From contig NZ_CAJNBJ010000001.1 of the NCBI RefSeq assembly GCF_905220995.1, positions 1,116,001 to 1,180,000 on the forward strand: a DNA stretch of 64,000 nucleotides. Reading direction: 5' to 3'. The stretch comes from Nitrospira defluvii (GTDB lineage: Bacteria; Nitrospirota; Nitrospiria; Nitrospirales; Nitrospiraceae). A program made the position numbers and the translations under genes. Under the pieces are notes generated by a model. It was not told where the DNA came from. It ran no database searches and saw only the letters and a program-made list of their open reading frames with translations. Every line of letters begins with the position of its first letter. Within the stretch, counting starts at the first letter, position 1. Of the stretch, positions 27,601 to 36,098 are shown piece after piece.

Positions 27601-28341
27601 TCAGTAGCCCGCAAATTTTTCAGTGCGAACATCGCTGTCTTCGATGCGGGCCTCTTTCAACATCGCCCGTAGCGCGGTCACCATACCTGGCGGGCCGACC
27701 ACGTAGTAGATCGGCTTCTCCACATTCACGAGATGTTTGGAGAGCAGCGCCGCATTGATGTACCCCGTCTCGCCCTGCCAAGGTCGGGAGGATTTCTCGG
27801 GTTCGGTCATGGTGCCCACGAAGCGATAATGAGGATTCTTGTCCTGCAAAGCCTGTAGCTCCTCAAGGAACGGCGCATCCTCCGGTCGCCGATTGGAGTA
27901 GAACAGCACCATGGGGTGCGATGACCGCTGCATCGCCGCCTGCACCACCATGCTGCGAAACGGTGTAATGCCGATTCCGCCTGCCAGAAAGACGGCGGGG
28001 CGGGTCTGGTCGGCATGCAGCACCAACTTTCCGAACGGCCCTTCCATCCGGACAGTTGAGCCGAGAGGCATACGCTGCAGTTCGCGCTTGAAGGCGGTAT
28101 CGCGAAGCCGGGTGGCGACCATCAGGATCGATTCCTGCGGTGCGCTCGCGATGGAAAAGGCCCTGGTATTTCCCGCCGCATCGGTCTCAGAAGGCTGCGG
28201 CAGCGTCAGGTCGACAAACTGACCCGGCGTGAAGGCAAACTGCGTCGGCTTGTCGAAGTAGAACGCCATCGTCCCTTCCGCCACCAGCCGGCGCTCTGTC
28301 AATGTGACCGAATACCCGCTCTCACCCGCCGCCTCACTCAT
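27601..28341 (-). CDS. FAD/NAD(P)-binding oxidoreductase (ferredoxin reductase-like)
   Basis: A 246-residue FNR-fold protein without its own iron-sulfur domain. The flavin-binding motif is RAFSIASAPQE, the NAD(P)-binding motifs are FLAGGIGITPFRSM and YYVVGPPGM, and the C-terminus ends near EKFAGY. Such proteins reduce a separate iron-sulfur or Rieske partner. A CDGSH protein is immediately upstream and a Rieske-flavodoxin fusion lies about 1.5 kb upstream on the same strand, making them candidate partners (inference). Confidence 0.86.
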   Translation of the reverse strand: MSEAAGESGYSVTLTERRLVAEGTMAFYFDKPTQFAFTPGQFVDLTLPQPSETDAAGNTRAFSIASAPQESILMVATRLRDTAFKRELQRMPLGSTVRMEGPFGKLVLHADQTRPAVFLAGGIGITPFRSMVVQAAMQRSSHPMVLFYSNRRPEDAPFLEELQALQDKNPHYRFVGTMTEPEKSSRPWQGETGYINAALLSKHLVNVEKPIYYVVGPPGMVTALRAMLKEARIEDSDVRTEKFAGY

Positions 28342-28386
28342 GATTCACCTCTCGTGTCACGCGCTGCACGCCGGTCAACCAGGAGC

Positions 28387-28623
28387 TCAAAGCGACTTGT
28401 GGGTCCCGTCGCAGAACGGCGGGTTCTTGGTGTGCTTACACTGGCACAACGCCACGGTTTTCTTTTCGGTTGTCGTGAACTCCATAGGCGTGAAACTGGT
28501 TCCCTTGTGAGACCCATCACAAAACGGTTGCTTCTTCGAGCGCCCGCACCGGCACCAATAGTACGTCCCGGCTTCCAACTCCATGACCGCCGGCTGCTTC
28601 GCTGCAATGACTGGTTCTTCCAT
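28387..28623 (-). CDS. Double CDGSH iron-sulfur protein
   Basis: A 78-residue protein made of two CDGSH modules. The first has Cys24, Cys26, Cys35 and His39 (CRCGRSKKQPFCDGSH). The second has Cys60, Cys62, Cys71 and His75 (CQCKHTKNPPFCDGTH). Each should bind a [2Fe-2S] cluster through three Cys and one His, as in mitoNEET-type proteins. The ribosome-binding site is AGGAGGG. It is 45 bp upstream of the flavin reductase gene and may exchange electrons with it. Confidence 0.92.
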   Translation of the reverse strand: MEEPVIAAKQPAVMELEAGTYYWCRCGRSKKQPFCDGSHKGTSFTPMEFTTTEKKTVALCQCKHTKNPPFCDGTHKSL

Positions 28624-28866
28624 GCTCTGCCCTCCTGTTTAATTGAATGTTTTCATTTCCACACGCATTCTTGCCCCACCGGGCTCCGATCGCTCATACG
28701 CGTCAGAGGCAAATCTCCTGCCATCTCCAGCAGGCGAGGAGCTCGCTCTGTCACTTGCCGGTACCATGAGAACCGACACCGTTGAGGAGAAATGCGCCAG
28801 CCTCCGTCTGCGTCCTGCAGCAGAAAGGGGCACGGGTGATCCAGCCCGGCACGTGTCGACCAGACC

Positions 28867-28890
28867 TAGGTCCTTTTTCCCATCCTGCTA
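28867..28890. repeat. Degenerate end of a CTAG-bounded repeat
   Basis: The sequence CCTTTTTCCCATCCTGCTAG (28872-28891) closely resembles the right end of the element ending at 31327 (CTTTTTCCGCATCCTGCTAG). In both cases the terminal CTAG supplies the stop codon of the gene ending there. No left end was found. Confidence 0.4.
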
Positions 28891-29334
28891 GAGCGACAGT
28901 GGCTTGATCGGCGACACGACCGCCGCCGGGTTGTTCTTCCACAAGGCCTCATCGGCATCCACGTAGACCTCGACTTCGTTGCCGTCCGGATCGCGGAGGT
29001 AGAGGCTCTGGCTCACGGTATGGTCGCTCATGCCGTCGATGACGACACCTGCCGCTTCCAGTTCCTGTTTCGCCGCACGAAGCTCATCCAGGCTGTCGCC
29101 GACCTTGATACCGATATGATAGAGCCCGCGCCGTCGGCCTTGCGGAGGAGCCGGCGCATCGCCGACTTGAATCAACAGCAACTCGTGATGCGTCCGACCA
29201 GAGGTCAGTGCCGCAGCGGCGCCGTTGAAAATCCGCCCGACTTCCTGAAAGCCCAGGAGATCGCGATAGAACGCCAGCGAGCGCTGGAGATCCTTGACGT
29301 AGAACACCACATGCCCGAGATAGTGCGCCTTCAT
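28888..29334 (-). CDS. VOC-family (glyoxalase/extradiol dioxygenase-like) protein
   Basis: A 148-residue vicinal-oxygen-chelate protein with two beta-alpha-beta-beta-beta modules. It begins LGHVVFYVKDLQRSLAFYRDLLGF, with LYHIGIKV in the middle and YLRDPDGNEVEVYVD near the end. His and Glu in these strands are the usual metal ligands. The DPDGNEVE ending resembles single-domain catechol 2,3-dioxygenase-like proteins. Substrate unknown. The stop codon lies in a repeat-like CTGCTAG. Confidence 0.85.
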   Translation of the reverse strand: MKAHYLGHVVFYVKDLQRSLAFYRDLLGFQEVGRIFNGAAAALTSGRTHHELLLIQVGDAPAPPQGRRRGLYHIGIKVGDSLDELRAAKQELEAAGVVIDGMSDHTVSQSLYLRDPDGNEVEVYVDADEALWKNNPAAVVSPIKPLSL

Positions 29335-29443
29335 GATTTCCTTTCCTGTTCGTGAAGCGTCGCTCGGCTCTCGTCCTCACATGACGGCGAGTGTCCCTTT
29401 CACACGATCCACCTACGATGGTGCCCGTAGGATCGGACGGCCG

Positions 29444-29836
29444 TTACCGGAGCAAGGCCCTGACCGCCGCATGCGCCAGCACCACATCCGGCTCACGCTG
29501 CAACGCATCGTAATAATGTCTACCGAAACCATCGCCCTCTTCCGAGGGCGTTAACATGGTCCGTATGGAGTCGATAGCCACGGTCATCTCCGTCCGATCC
29601 TCGATCTCATCTTGCTCCGACAATTCATCGATCTTGACCATCAATTGAGACAAGGGCCGCAGCCAGGCGAACCATGCGTCACCCAACACGAGCTGAAAGA
29701 ATGCGCCGCTCGTCTCGATCCGCCCATGCACCCGTTCATAGGAGACCCGTTCGCTGTCCAGCAGAGCCTTGTGCAAGCGCAGCAACGACCGCGACAGGTT
29801 ACCCAAATGTGCGCGCATGTGATGGTCGCCCGGCAT
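29444..29836 (-). CDS. Conserved helical protein of unknown function
   Basis: A 130-residue, mostly helical soluble protein (HHMRAHLGNLSRSLLRLHKALLD; GAFFQLVLGDAWFAWLRPLS). I do not recognise a named family. The start at 29836 has an excellent AAGGAGG site at 7-base spacing; an alternative ATG at 29869 overlaps the upstream stop as ATGA. It is co-transcribed with the Rieske-flavodoxin gene. Confidence 0.65.
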   Translation of the reverse strand: MPGDHHMRAHLGNLSRSLLRLHKALLDSERVSYERVHGRIETSGAFFQLVLGDAWFAWLRPLSQLMVKIDELSEQDEIEDRTEMTVAIDSIRTMLTPSEEGDGFGRHYYDALQREPDVVLAHAAVRALLR

Positions 29837-29865
29837 GATGTCGCCTCCTTGCGAATCGGTCTCGC

Positions 29866-30972
29866 TCATCCTGTTGGTTCACTGTCGAGTTGGTGCGCCT
29901 TCCGGCCGCCACGGGCCAGTGGTGGCTCGGCCAGCCGTCCCTCGACCATCAGCCGCGCCATCTCCACGGCGCGGGAGACCAGCGCCTGCGCACCATCCCG
30001 CAATTCACGGCTGCGCTGCACTTCGGAATTGTTCCGTTCCATGTCTTCCGCGCTCCATCCCCGTGAATGGGCGATGAACGGGAATTGAGGAAACTGGCAG
30101 CCGACCTCAGCAAAGAAGGTCATCATTTGTCCCGCAACGCCCTGCACATTGTCCTGCCCGCCCATGATGATGAACGCGGCCACCTTGTTCTTGAGCAGAT
30201 GCCGGTTCGCGACCGTCTCCTGGTTCTGAATGCAATTCATGCGTTCAACCATTTTGTAGTAGAGACTGCTGGCGCCGCCCCATCTGATCGGGGTGGAAAC
30301 CAAAATCACGTCCGCCCAGTGCACAACCCCTTCGTACACCTGCTCCATCTGGTCGGCCGGATCCATCTGGGTAATGGAACAGGGCCAGGTGCAGGCTTCC
30401 GCCGCCTTGGAATAGAACCCTTCACAAGGCCTGAACGACAGGTCGCGCAGCTTGATGAGCCGCGTGTCGGCCTGGAGTTGCTCGCGCGCGTGTCCCAAGG
30501 CGACTTCCAGTAGGGCGTCGGAGGCGCTATAGCGCGGTTGGTCGACCGTCATCGCCGTGGTGGCGAGGCCCAACACGCGAATCGGACCCTCGCCGCGCAC
30601 GATCGGACGGGCCAAGGGATGGGATGTCTTCGGTAACTTCTTCCGCTTGGTGGCCGACGCCAGATCGACGTACAGGCGTCCCCCGTCAATCATCAGCGAA
30701 TAGCTGGGCACGCAGTCCCCCTCATACCCCGGTTCACCCTGACCCGTCTGGCGATGAAATTTCCAGTAGTGCCAGGGACAGACCACATAGTCGCCGTCGA
30801 GCCGACCCTGTCCCAGCGGCCCGCCGATGTGATTGCAGATGCCCGAAATGGCCGCAAACCTGCCGTCGTGATAACTCAGGGCGAGTGTGGTCTTGCCACA
30901 GACGACTTCCTGCAGCGGCTTCTGCTTCAGCTCGTCGACCTGACCGACTTCAGTCCAATTCGCATCCGGCAC
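29866..30972 (-). CDS. Rieske [2Fe-2S] domain fused to NADPH-dependent FMN reductase/flavodoxin-like domain
   Basis: A 368-residue two-domain protein. Residues about 5-105 form a Rieske ferredoxin with Cys46, His48, Cys65 and His68 (CNHIGGPLG...CPWHYWKFH). Residues about 130-345 resemble a flavodoxin-like NAD(P)H:FMN reductase (IRVLGLATT..., WADVILVSTPIRWGGASSLYYKMVERM). The fusion could pass electrons from NAD(P)H via FMN to the Rieske centre or the reverse. The GTG start at 30972 has GAGGGAG. No catalytic oxygenase alpha subunit is seen nearby, so its acceptor is unknown. Confidence 0.85.
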   Translation of the reverse strand: MPDANWTEVGQVDELKQKPLQEVVCGKTTLALSYHDGRFAAISGICNHIGGPLGQGRLDGDYVVCPWHYWKFHRQTGQGEPGYEGDCVPSYSLMIDGGRLYVDLASATKRKKLPKTSHPLARPIVRGEGPIRVLGLATTAMTVDQPRYSASDALLEVALGHAREQLQADTRLIKLRDLSFRPCEGFYSKAAEACTWPCSITQMDPADQMEQVYEGVVHWADVILVSTPIRWGGASSLYYKMVERMNCIQNQETVANRHLLKNKVAAFIIMGGQDNVQGVAGQMMTFFAEVGCQFPQFPFIAHSRGWSAEDMERNNSEVQRSRELRDGAQALVSRAVEMARLMVEGRLAEPPLARGGRKAHQLDSEPTG

Positions 30973-31323
30973 GGGATCTCCCTCTCAGGTGAAGCGTAGA
31001 CGACCGGGACTAGCAGGCTGCGGAAACACTCGATGATTGCGTCATACGTCGCATTTCGCACACGGGCCGTCTCGCGTCAGAATCGCCCGCAGGATGTGCA
31101 AAAGGGCCGTCCAGCAAGGCCGCAGCGAAGGCAGAGGCGAATCGTTCATTCTTACCCGCCCACCCCGAGCCTGCCAAGACAGGCTCTTGTCCCGTGGCCG
31201 TATGGTGAGCCTCTGAGGTGCGCGAGACGACGAATAAGTCGTCTCATGATTGCGCACGGGCGTGAGTCGGTGAGCGCCCAGTGTCTTGCGAGAACGCCGC
31301 TGGCGGACTTTTTCCGCATCCTG
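30973..31323. other. Intergenic region filled by a repeat element
   Basis: These 351 bp are almost entirely occupied by the CTAG-bounded element at 31010-31327. No supported gene; the promoter for the Rieske operon must lie in it or its left edge. Confidence 0.6.
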
Positions 31324-31327
31324 CTAG
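31010..31327. repeat. CTAG-bounded palindromic repeat element (MITE/REP-like)
   Basis: Left end CTAGCAGGCTGCGGAAA and right end TTTTTCCGCATCCTGCTAG are inverted copies (one mismatch over about 17 bp). Inside are GGATGTGCAAAAGGGCCGTCC and CAGCAAGGCCGCAGCGA, which resemble parts of the gyrA-gyrB spacer element. The interior contains several smaller palindromes, such as GAGACGACGAATAAGTCGTCTC. No transposase is encoded. The right CTAG overlaps the stop codon of the DUF5069 gene. Confidence 0.6.
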
Positions 31328-31782
31328 AAACGCTTCTCTTCCAGATCGTACACATCGAAGTAGGTATACACCGGGCGATGCGTCGGCACGTATTTCGGGA
31401 TGTAGTCTTCCATATAGGCCTGCACCGACGGAGCCATCTCGGACAGACGCAGGTCCCGCATCTTGTTATTCCACTCAATGATGGCCTGTCGGTCTTGCAC
31501 CTTGCTGTGGACCTTGAGCCATGTACCAAGCTCTTCGTCCGTCGCTCCGGTTGCCACGACCTCCTTGAACTGGTCAGGAGCGATCCCCGTATAGGCGAAT
31601 AACAGGCTCGCCAGGGAACAGGGCCAGTAGTTGTACTCCCCATTGATGCCCAACAAGAACGCCCGGCATTTATCCGCGCAGCGAGCAGCGATCACATATC
31701 CGCCGAGCATTTCCCTCGGGCTGCGAGGATAGGTCTTGGTGAGATCCTTCGCCAGCTTGCGGACCTGTTCCATACCAATCAT
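31324..31782 (-). CDS. DUF5069 domain-containing protein
   Basis: A 152-residue soluble protein with the DUF5069 signature (LAKDLTKTYPRSPREMLGGYV, then ARCADKCRAFLLGINGEY). The role of the family is unknown. The start at 31782 overlaps the stop of the VOC gene (ATGA), so it is translationally coupled as the last gene of the five-gene operon. Its TAG stop is formed by the edge of the adjacent repeat element. Confidence 0.8.
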   Translation of the reverse strand: MIGMEQVRKLAKDLTKTYPRSPREMLGGYVIAARCADKCRAFLLGINGEYNYWPCSLASLLFAYTGIAPDQFKEVVATGATDEELGTWLKVHSKVQDRQAIIEWNNKMRDLRLSEMAPSVQAYMEDYIPKYVPTHRPVYTYFDVYDLEEKRF

Positions 31783-32225
31783 GTGGTCGCTCCTTTTCCT
31801 GCTCTCGTGCGCGAGGGCTTGGAGAATGTGATGCCCGTTTTTTGAACTTCCTGATAGGGGAGGAGCCACACCAATGACTCATCCGACAGGTCGCCGACCT
31901 GGATACGATTCCCCCAGGGGTCGCGGAAATCACAGCGGAAATGCGGCGCCATCTTCAATTTGTATTTCTTGGTGAGTTTTCGCCGTACCTCTTTGATCTG
32001 CTCCGCATCGCGAACCATCAACCCGAAATGCTTCACGCGGTCAGGCTGCAACTGCTCGACTTCAAAAATGGCCATGAATTGATGCTCGCCGAGCTTGCAC
32101 CATGCGGCGCCTTCGCCACCGCGCAACATTTCGAGCCCGAATACATCCGAATAAAACTTCACCGCCTCCTTGGCGTCGGTGACTTCAATGACGATGTGGT
32201 TACATCCGTAGACGTGGACCGCCAT
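31779..32225 (-). CDS. VOC-family protein
   Basis: A 148-residue VOC-fold protein with GCNHIVIEVTDAKEAVKFYSD, a middle VKHFGLMVRD and DFRDPWGNRIQVGD. The paired-module pattern fits a glyoxalase/dioxygenase-superfamily member; probable metal ligands are His (CNHIVIE) and Glu/His in the later strands. It is 12 bp downstream of the DsbA-like gene. Substrate unknown. Confidence 0.83.
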   Translation of the reverse strand: MAVHVYGCNHIVIEVTDAKEAVKFYSDVFGLEMLRGGEGAAWCKLGEHQFMAIFEVEQLQPDRVKHFGLMVRDAEQIKEVRRKLTKKYKLKMAPHFRCDFRDPWGNRIQVGDLSDESLVWLLPYQEVQKTGITFSKPSRTRAGKGATT

Positions 32226-32237
32226 GTTCGTTGCTCC

Positions 32238-32879
32238 TTACGCACTCGCCTGGTTGATCGCGGCGACAAATGTCTCGACCGGCTGCGCCCCCGACACTGT
32301 GGCCTTTCCGTTCAAGACGAAGTAGGGGACGCCTCTGATCCCCAATTGCCGCCCACGGGCCTCTTCCTGTCGCACGCCCTCCACCCCGTCGTTCGACTCC
32401 AGGAACCGACCAACCGCCGCCCCGTCCAATCCAGCCCCGGCGGCCAGCGAGATCAGCTGGTCGGCCTCACCCACATTCACGCCCTCCATGAAATACCCGT
32501 AAAACAAGGCCTCGACCAACGCGTCTTGCCGACCCTGTTGTTGAGCAAACCACACGAGCCGATGCGCATCGAACGTGTTCGGGGTGCGCGTGATTCGGCC
32601 GAACGCGAACTCGATGCCTGCACTGACTCCTGCGACGGTGATGCGATCGTGGATCGCTTGCACCTCTTCCGGCCCGCCGAACTTCGTCTCGAGATACACA
32701 CGGCGATCTATACCGACTTTGGGCATGGTCGGGTTCAGCTGGAACGGGCGCCAGAAGACACGAGCGCGTTCTTGCGCCTGCGCCGATTCGAGCGCCTGTT
32801 CCAACCGCCGCTTCCCGATGTAACACCAGGGGCAGACCACGTCCGAATAGATGTCGATGGTGAGCGATCTCTCGCTCAT
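32238..32879 (-). CDS. DsbA-family FrnE-like thiol oxidoreductase
   Basis: A 213-residue cytoplasmic DsbA-fold protein with CPWC (Cys16, Cys19) in YSDVVCPWCYIGK and the conserved cis-Pro region RGVPYFVLNG near the C-terminus. It matches the FrnE/2-hydroxychromene-2-carboxylate isomerase-like branch. It lacks a signal peptide. It overlaps the pirin gene by 4 bp. Confidence 0.88.
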   Translation of the reverse strand: MSERSLTIDIYSDVVCPWCYIGKRRLEQALESAQAQERARVFWRPFQLNPTMPKVGIDRRVYLETKFGGPEEVQAIHDRITVAGVSAGIEFAFGRITRTPNTFDAHRLVWFAQQQGRQDALVEALFYGYFMEGVNVGEADQLISLAAGAGLDGAAVGRFLESNDGVEGVRQEEARGRQLGIRGVPYFVLNGKATVSGAQPVETFVAAINQASA

Positions 32880-33760
32880 GACAAATGGCCCATCTTTCCG
32901 GCCTGGTAATCATGCACCGCCTGAATGATCTCTTCTCGCGTGTTCATCACAAACGGTCCATACCGCGCAATCGGCTCCTCGATCGGCTGACCGCTCATCA
33001 CGAGCAGGGTGCTGTCCTGCTTGGCCTCGAGCGTCACCCGCTCACCGCGCTTCCCGAGGAGTGCGAGTTCCACGTCGCCCACGGCTTGCGTGCCGTTCAC
33101 CACGACCTGTCCGTGCAGCACAAAGACCGACGAATTAAACCCGTCGGGCAATGCCAGTTCCACCTGGTGCCCCGCCGTCAGCCGCACATCATACAGATGA
33201 ACCGGGCTGAACGTCCTCGCAGGACCGTTCACGCCCCGAAACGTGCCGGCGATCACCCGAAGCCGGCCGGCGCCTCCGCCAAGATCAACTGACGGGATGT
33301 CTTCCTTCACCAACGTCTGATACCGTGGCGTCGTCATTTTGAAGGCCTTCGGCAAATTCACCCACAGCTGAATGCCTTCCAGCAACCCACCCTGCCGTGC
33401 GAATTCCTTTTCGTGCAGCTCTTCATGCACGACCCCGGATGCGGCCGTCATCCACTGCACATCACCGGGCCCGATGACACCGCCGCTGCCCGTCGAATCC
33501 CGGTGCGCCACCTTTCCATGATACATGATCGTCACCGTTTCGAACCCGCGATGCGGATGTTCTCCCACCCCGCGTTGTCTGGCGCTGGGCGGAACCTGGT
33601 CGGGCCCCATATAGTCGAGCATCAAGAACGGAGACAGCTGTTCGTCGACACCGGCGCCCGGAATCATATTGCGCACAGGAAATCCATCACCCACCATATG
33701 ATGCGAGCCCGGCTGATAGACACCGACCAGTTCTTTCGTTCCGATTGTCTCTGTGTGCAT
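32876..33760 (-). CDS. Pirin family protein
   Basis: A 294-residue bicupin. The N-terminal cupin carries the pirin signature GEHPHRGFETVTIMYHGKVAHRD, with metal-binding His residues and the later HEE (VVHEELHEKEF). The C-terminal cupin follows from about residue 185. Bacterial pirins are iron proteins; some have quercetinase activity. It is second in the NmrA-pirin-DsbA-VOC-DUF5069 operon. Ribosome-binding site AAAGGAGG. Confidence 0.92.
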   Translation of the reverse strand: MHTETIGTKELVGVYQPGSHHMVGDGFPVRNMIPGAGVDEQLSPFLMLDYMGPDQVPPSARQRGVGEHPHRGFETVTIMYHGKVAHRDSTGSGGVIGPGDVQWMTAASGVVHEELHEKEFARQGGLLEGIQLWVNLPKAFKMTTPRYQTLVKEDIPSVDLGGGAGRLRVIAGTFRGVNGPARTFSPVHLYDVRLTAGHQVELALPDGFNSSVFVLHGQVVVNGTQAVGDVELALLGKRGERVTLEAKQDSTLLVMSGQPIEEPIARYGPFVMNTREEIIQAVHDYQAGKMGHLS

Positions 33761-33774
33761 CTCGGCCTCCTTTC

Positions 33775-34632
33775 TTACGCCATCCCTCGCGCGGCTTCGG
33801 CTAAGGAGATGGTTCCGCGCACCACTGCCTTGGGAAACTCATACCCGATCGTGCCCTTGGAGAAGGAGGTGTACATCTCTTCGAACAGCCTTGCCGCCTC
33901 ATCAGAAAACCCGAATGAGGTCATGGTCGGCACGACAGCACTGAGCGGCGCAGCCTGTGACTCGACCTTGCGCCCGAGGATCCGGCCGAATTCCACCGCC
34001 ACCTGCTCCGGACTGTACTCCTCCGGGCCTGCAAGTTCCACAATCTCATGCCCCGATCCACCGGCCATCAATCGCTCCGCCGCCACCCGGCCGATGTCGC
34101 TCGTCGAAATCATCGGTATGCTGGCCTGCGGGGGTATGAAGGTGGGGAGCACCCCCTGTTCCCTCGCCATGCCGAGACCAATCGCCCAATTCTCCATGAA
34201 ATAGCACGGACGCAACACCGTCAGATTGCGCGTCACCACACCCAACTGTTGCTCACCATACCGAACTGCTCGGATCGGCCCGGTCCCATCCGGAAGCTGC
34301 GCGCCGACAGACGACAACAATAGGACCTGTGCCACACCGCCGGCTTTCACCGCTTCCGCCGCCTGGTCCACCCGTTTCCGCTGTTCCGCGATCCAGGATG
34401 AGGCGCCATAGTTTGGCGGAATCAGCAGATACAGACCTGAAGCGCCTTGCACGGCTCGCGTCAAGGCCGGCACATCATCCAGCGAAGCGACAGCCACCTC
34501 CGCCCCCTTGGTGCGCCATGCCGCGCCTTGGTCAGCCGATCGCACCACCACCCTCACCGGCTGCTTGCGCGCCAGCAATGTCTCTGCCACAACCTTTCCC
34601 GTATGTCCGGTCACTCCCAGTACGACAAACAT
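33775..34632 (-). CDS. NmrA-like NAD(P)H-binding protein
   Basis: A 285-residue atypical short-chain dehydrogenase fold. The N-terminal GVTGHTGKVVAETLLA is an NAD(P)-binding GxxGxxG motif, followed by VVRSADQGAAW and SSVGAQ; the catalytic YxxxK is not evident. The type is NmrA/QOR2 (quinone or redox sensing). It is the first gene of a five-gene operon and is preceded by a clear sigma-70 promoter with a palindromic operator. Confidence 0.86.
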   Translation of the reverse strand: MFVVLGVTGHTGKVVAETLLARKQPVRVVVRSADQGAAWRTKGAEVAVASLDDVPALTRAVQGASGLYLLIPPNYGASSWIAEQRKRVDQAAEAVKAGGVAQVLLLSSVGAQLPDGTGPIRAVRYGEQQLGVVTRNLTVLRPCYFMENWAIGLGMAREQGVLPTFIPPQASIPMISTSDIGRVAAERLMAGGSGHEIVELAGPEEYSPEQVAVEFGRILGRKVESQAAPLSAVVPTMTSFGFSDEAARLFEEMYTSFSKGTIGYEFPKAVVRGTISLAEAARGMA

Positions 34633-35069
34633 TGCTCTCGCTCCTTTCCCCCGTCAGTCAAGTCGGCCCGCCACGAGCTTGTCCAGCACCCGGCTTCCGT
34701 CATCGGCAAGGCCGCCGCCTTTCCGACCGGCTCTCATCAGAGTCAGTATAATAGTTCTAGTTAGAACAAAGTCAACCCCTCGCATGCGATCGAGCATCGC
34801 TGGATGGTTCGAGGGCCGGTGACTCTCGACTGGCGGCACACCGAGCCGGGCACCACGCGCCGGAGCATCTTATCCTCGTGGAGGACACGAACAGGAGAGG
34901 ATGCAAGCGTCGCGCCGACAGTCACAGCGGCGAGGGAATTGGAGCAGAGCACACCTATTCACTCACGAAGGCAGGCGGTCTGAGCACGCCGGACGACGCC
35001 AGCAACAGGATGGGGAGTGATTTCAGGGTGACGAATCGGGGTGGAACGGCCAGGCGGCGGGAGACTGCG
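34633..35069. other. Intergenic region with operator, otherwise featureless
   Basis: The part nearest the NmrA gene holds its leader and promoter/operator (34745-34775). From about 34780 to 35069, before the smpB stop, I see no gene, RNA or repeat. It was inspected for tmRNA because smpB is adjacent, and none was found. Confidence 0.5.
34745..34775 (-). promoter_or_regulatory. Sigma-70 promoter with internal palindromic operator
   Basis: On the minus strand: TTGACT (-35, 34775-34770) and TATTAT (-10, 34753-34748) with a 16-bp spacer; an alternative -10 is TATACT. The spacer is almost entirely the palindrome GTTCTAACTAGAAC (34754-34767), typical of a repressor operator (HxlR, MarR or TetR type). 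The regulator gene is not adjacent. Confidence 0.65.
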
Positions 35070-35549
35070 TTACTTTCGGCTCTTGATCGCCCGCTCCACC
35101 TCGCGCCCCGCTTCACGCGCCTTGATGGATTCACGACGATCGTACTGTTTCTTTCCCTTGGCCAACGCCAGTTCCACCTTGGCATGCCCACGCTTCGAAA
35201 AGTAGATACGTAACGGCACGAGGGTCAGACCCTTGAGCTGAGTCTTCCCGATCAGCTTATTGATCTCCTTGCGATGCAGGAGCAGCTTCCGCTTGCGAAG
35301 CGGATCATGATTCATGAGGTTGCCGTGCGAATAGGGGCTGATGTGACAATGATTCAAATAGACCTCACCGTCATCGACCGAGGCATAACTGTCTTGCAGG
35401 TTCACCCGCCCTTCTCGCAGGGACTTGACCTCCGTCCCCCGTAAGATGACGCCGGCTTCGAATTTCTCCTCGATAAAATAGTCGTGGTAGGCCTTCCGGT
35501 TGGTGGCCACTACCTTGAATTGATCGTCTTGACCCTGTGTCTTCGTCAT
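35070..35549 (-). CDS. smpB: SsrA-binding protein SmpB
   Basis: A 159-residue SmpB, the tmRNA partner in ribosome rescue. Conserved segments [32 protein letters not shown] and the basic C-terminal tail [24 protein letters not shown] are present, the latter being the part that enters the empty mRNA channel. Divergent from the DciA-like gene (51 bp between starts). Confidence 0.97.
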   Translation of the reverse strand: MTKTQGQDDQFKVVATNRKAYHDYFIEEKFEAGVILRGTEVKSLREGRVNLQDSYASVDDGEVYLNHCHISPYSHGNLMNHDPLRKRKLLLHRKEINKLIGKTQLKGLTLVPLRIYFSKRGHAKVELALAKGKKQYDRRESIKAREAGREVERAIKSRK

Positions 35550-35600
35550 CGTGGTTCGCCGGCGGCTATTTCCGCCGGGCGCATTTTGTTATGATGCCCC

Positions 35601-36098
35601 ATGCGAGGACAGAGCAGGCTCGATTCATTCGGTACGATTTTGGCCGGGGTGGCTCACCGGCTGGGCCTGGAGAGCAAACTCTTCGAGGCCCGTCTGCGAC
35701 GTCACTGGCCTGAAATCGTGGGCGAGCCCATTGCCACGCACACACGCCCTGACCAAGTCCGCTTTAAGAAGCTCTACATCCTCGTACACAACTCGGTCTG
35801 GCTGCAACAACTCACCTTCCTCAAACCCGAGCTGCTGGACAAGGTCAACTCGATGGCCGGAGAGAAGCTGGTGACGGAACTCGTGCTGCGCATCGGAGAC
35901 GTGTCCCTGGACCGCGCCTCACAGCCGATGGCATCAGCGCCCGAGGCCGGACCGCCGCAGCCGAGTGCCGAACTCCTTCGAGAAGCGACACTGCATACAC
36001 AAGGAATTCAGGATCAGGCTCTGCGCGAACAGCTGGCGGCCGTCATGGCGCAGGCGTTGGCGATGACACCGCCGGACTCTTCGCGGCGGGCCCCTTAA
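35601..36098 (+). CDS. DciA-like DUF721 protein
   Basis: A 165-residue protein whose first 100 residues form a DUF721 (DciA) domain: LAGVAHRLGLESKLFEARLRRHWPEIVG, then LYILVHNSVWLQQLTFLKPELLDKVN. DciA loads or assists the replicative helicase DnaB in bacteria lacking DnaC. The C-terminal tail is Pro/Ala-rich. Its 3' end overlaps the convergent gene by 56 bp. Confidence 0.82.
   Translation: MRGQSRLDSFGTILAGVAHRLGLESKLFEARLRRHWPEIVGEPIATHTRPDQVRFKKLYILVHNSVWLQQLTFLKPELLDKVNSMAGEKLVTELVLRIGDVSLDRASQPMASAPEAGPPQPSAELLREATLHTQGIQDQALREQLAAVMAQALAMTPPDSSRRAP

Noticed and set aside
34654-34839. Small minus-strand frame over the NmrA promoter
   Set aside because: It reads through the -35/-10 and operator, lacks a ribosome-binding site and has no family features.
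34780-35069. tmRNA gene beside smpB
   Set aside because: No tRNA-like ends, no T-arm that pairs (GGTTCGAG near 34806 lacks a matching stem) and no tag reading frame were found.
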